From: Climacium dendroides
Taxonomy: Eukaryota > Streptophyta > Bryopsida > Hypnales > Climaciaceae
DNA: 64,000 nt
Direction of reading: 5' to 3'
NCBI GenBank assembly: GCA_950106755.1
Contig: OX467085.1
Coordinates: forward strand, 1,674,001-1,738,000
The first letter of the stretch is position 1. Each line of letters starts with the position of its first letter. Under the pieces are notes generated by a model that saw nothing but the letters and a program-made list of their open reading frames with translations, was not told the origin of the DNA and did no database searches. Below, one piece after another: positions 62,977 through 64,000 of the stretch. The position numbers and the translations under genes were made by a program.

Positions 62977-64000
62977 AGAGTCTAAAAATCATGTTGTATT
63001 TAATAGATACCAAACCAATAAATTATAGGCTTTTGACGTGGAAGCATGTCCGAAATTATAACACACAAGTTGCAAATCTTCGAAATAGTTAGGATTCATG
63101 GAAAAATGAAGTTTAAGAGAACCCTATTGCTTCCCCACACTTTTCCAATCGAAATGGGTGTTAAAAAAATTAGACTCTAAAAATCATGTCGTATTTAATA
63201 GAAACCAAACCAATAAATTATAGGCTTTTGACGTGGAAGCATGTCCGAAATCATAACACACAAGTTGCAAATCTTCGAAATAGTTAGGATTCATGGAAAA
63301 ATGAAGTTTAAGAGAACCCTATTGCTTCCCCACACTTTTTCAATCGAAATGGGTGTTAAAAAAATCAGACTCTAAAAATCATGCTGTATTTAATAGAAAC
63401 CAAACCAATAAATTATAGGCTTTTGACGTGGAAGCATGTCCGAAATCATAACACACAAGTTGCAAATATTCGAAATAGTTAGGATTCATGGAAAAATGAA
63501 GTTTAAGAGAACCCTATTGCTTCCCCACACTTTTTCAATTGAAATGGGTGTTGAAGAATGAGACTCTAAAAATCATGTTGTATTTAATAGATACCAAACC
63601 AATAAATTATAGGCTTTTGACGTGGAAGCATGTCCGAAATCATAACACACAAGTTGCAAATATTCGAAATAGTTAGGATTCATGGAAAAATGAAGTTTAA
63701 GAGAACCCTATTGCTTCCCCACACTTTTTCAATCGAAATGGGTGTTAAAAATAATCAGAGTCTAAAAATCATGTTGTATTTAATAGATACCAAACCAATA
63801 AATTATAGGCTTTTGACGTGGAAGCATGTCCGAAATCATAACACACAAGTTGCAAATCGTCGAAATAGTTAGGATTCATGGAAAAATGAAGTTTAAGAGA
63901 ACCCTATTGCTTCCCCACACTTTTTCAATTGAAATGGGTGTTGAAGAATGAGACTCTAAAAATCATGTTGTATTTAATAGATACCAAACCAATAAATTAT
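62977..64000 (+). repeat. Family C modules running off the right end
   Basis: Ordinary family C monomers follow: ttag/tgtcgta, tcag/ctgta, gaagaatgag, then a 196-bp copy starting at 63563 with gagtc, then gaagaatgag again at the last boundary (actcta at 63953). The window ends inside a monomer at ccaataaattat, so the array continues. Confidence 0.85.

Larger units (their letters stand above)
1..64000 (+). repeat. Satellite DNA array, about 195-bp monomer, higher-order organised
   Basis: The landmark 'actcta' recurs at 1, 195, 389, 583, 777, 971, 1165 and so on to the last line, always in the same orientation and 193 to 196 bases apart, so 64,000 bases hold about 328 monomers. No base falls outside the array and both ends cut through it. 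Base composition is AT-rich, with four CpG sites in most monomers. Long head-to-tail satellite arrays with HOR structure are known from eukaryotic centromeres and pericentromeres; a monomer near 195 bp is close to one nucleosome repeat. That location is inference, because no flanking chromosome sequence is visible. I do not recognise this family by name. Confidence 0.97.

Noticed and set aside
2008..63872. About 100 open frames of 79-80 codons starting at gcatgtcc
   Set aside because: Each is explained by a 196- or 193-bp monomer shifting the frame past the usual stop. They reuse the same DNA in two frames, overlap each other when 196-bp copies are adjacent, and have no recognisable domain.
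1..64000. CRISPR array
   Set aside because: Repeats are contiguous 195-bp units with no unique spacers and no cas genes. The repeat length is far outside CRISPR range.
1..64000. Telomere-type repeat (aaccctattg contains AACCCTA)
   Set aside because: Only a single heptamer-like word occurs per 195-bp monomer and it is never tandem, so chance similarity is the simpler reading.
1..64000. Phased A-tracts giving a curved monomer
   Set aside because: The T5, A7 and A5 tracts around the indel zone are about 23 and 15 bases apart centre to centre, not a clean multiple of 10.5, so I cannot support curvature from reading alone.
1..64000. Transposon, LTR or retroviral insertion, tRNA, rRNA or promoter
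   Set aside because: No interruption of the monomer ladder is seen anywhere. All spacings between landmarks are sums of 193-196 bp.
1..64000. Naming the host organism or a known satellite family
   Set aside because: The monomer does not match any satellite consensus I can recall with confidence. A database search of the 195-bp consensus would decide it.

Overview
The whole 64-kb window is one uninterrupted tandem satellite DNA array. About 328 copies of a roughly 195-bp, AT-rich monomer run head to tail in a single orientation (63 G+C in the 194 bases of the first copy, by hand count). I found no unique sequence, no transposon insertion, no inverted segment, no RNA gene and no believable protein-coding gene. 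The array runs off both ends. This is the architecture of eukaryotic centromeric or pericentromeric heterochromatin. The monomer is close to a nucleosome repeat length, as in many plant and animal satellites. I do not recognise the family and cannot name the organism.

Monomers fall into length classes set mainly by one small indel zone just before the shared 'actcta' landmark. The 194-bp class has gttgaagaatgag. The 195-bp class has gttaaaaaaatcag or gttaaaaaaattag. The 196-bp class has gttaaaaataatcag. A further 1-bp loss in the C-rich tract (cccctac for ccccacac) gives short 195-type monomers, and a second loss gives four 193-bp monomers. These classes carry linked substitutions and are arranged in higher-order repeats (HORs).

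Layout: 1-1940 is a pure run of ten 194-bp monomers. From 1941 to 13622 lies HOR family A, with a 14-monomer, 2725-bp unit that later shrinks to 2142, 1558 and 2532 bp by loss of whole monomers. 13623-16540 is degenerate A. 16541-23745 is HOR family B (2921, 1945 and 2339 bp units), mixing A-type monomers with the first monomers carrying 'gagtc', 'tgtcgta' and 'gcttatg'. 23746-25504 is dimeric and 25505-27261 trimeric. From 27262 to the end is family C, built mostly from trimers of 586 bp (196+195+195) and tetramers of 780 bp (196+195+195+194). Family C also has long near-copies at offsets of 1561, 1952, 2540, 2733, 3512, 4289 and 7807 bp. The left-to-right change in diagnostic variants reads as successive waves of local amplification.

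The many 79-80 codon open frames are produced by monomer length. A 196- or 193-bp monomer is 1 modulo 3, so a frame starting at 'gcATGtcc' escapes the stop in its own copy and ends in a shifted frame in the next. They are not annotated as genes. The most interesting signals are the HOR grammar, the regional haplotype turnover and a YCGAAAT word that occurs three times per monomer.
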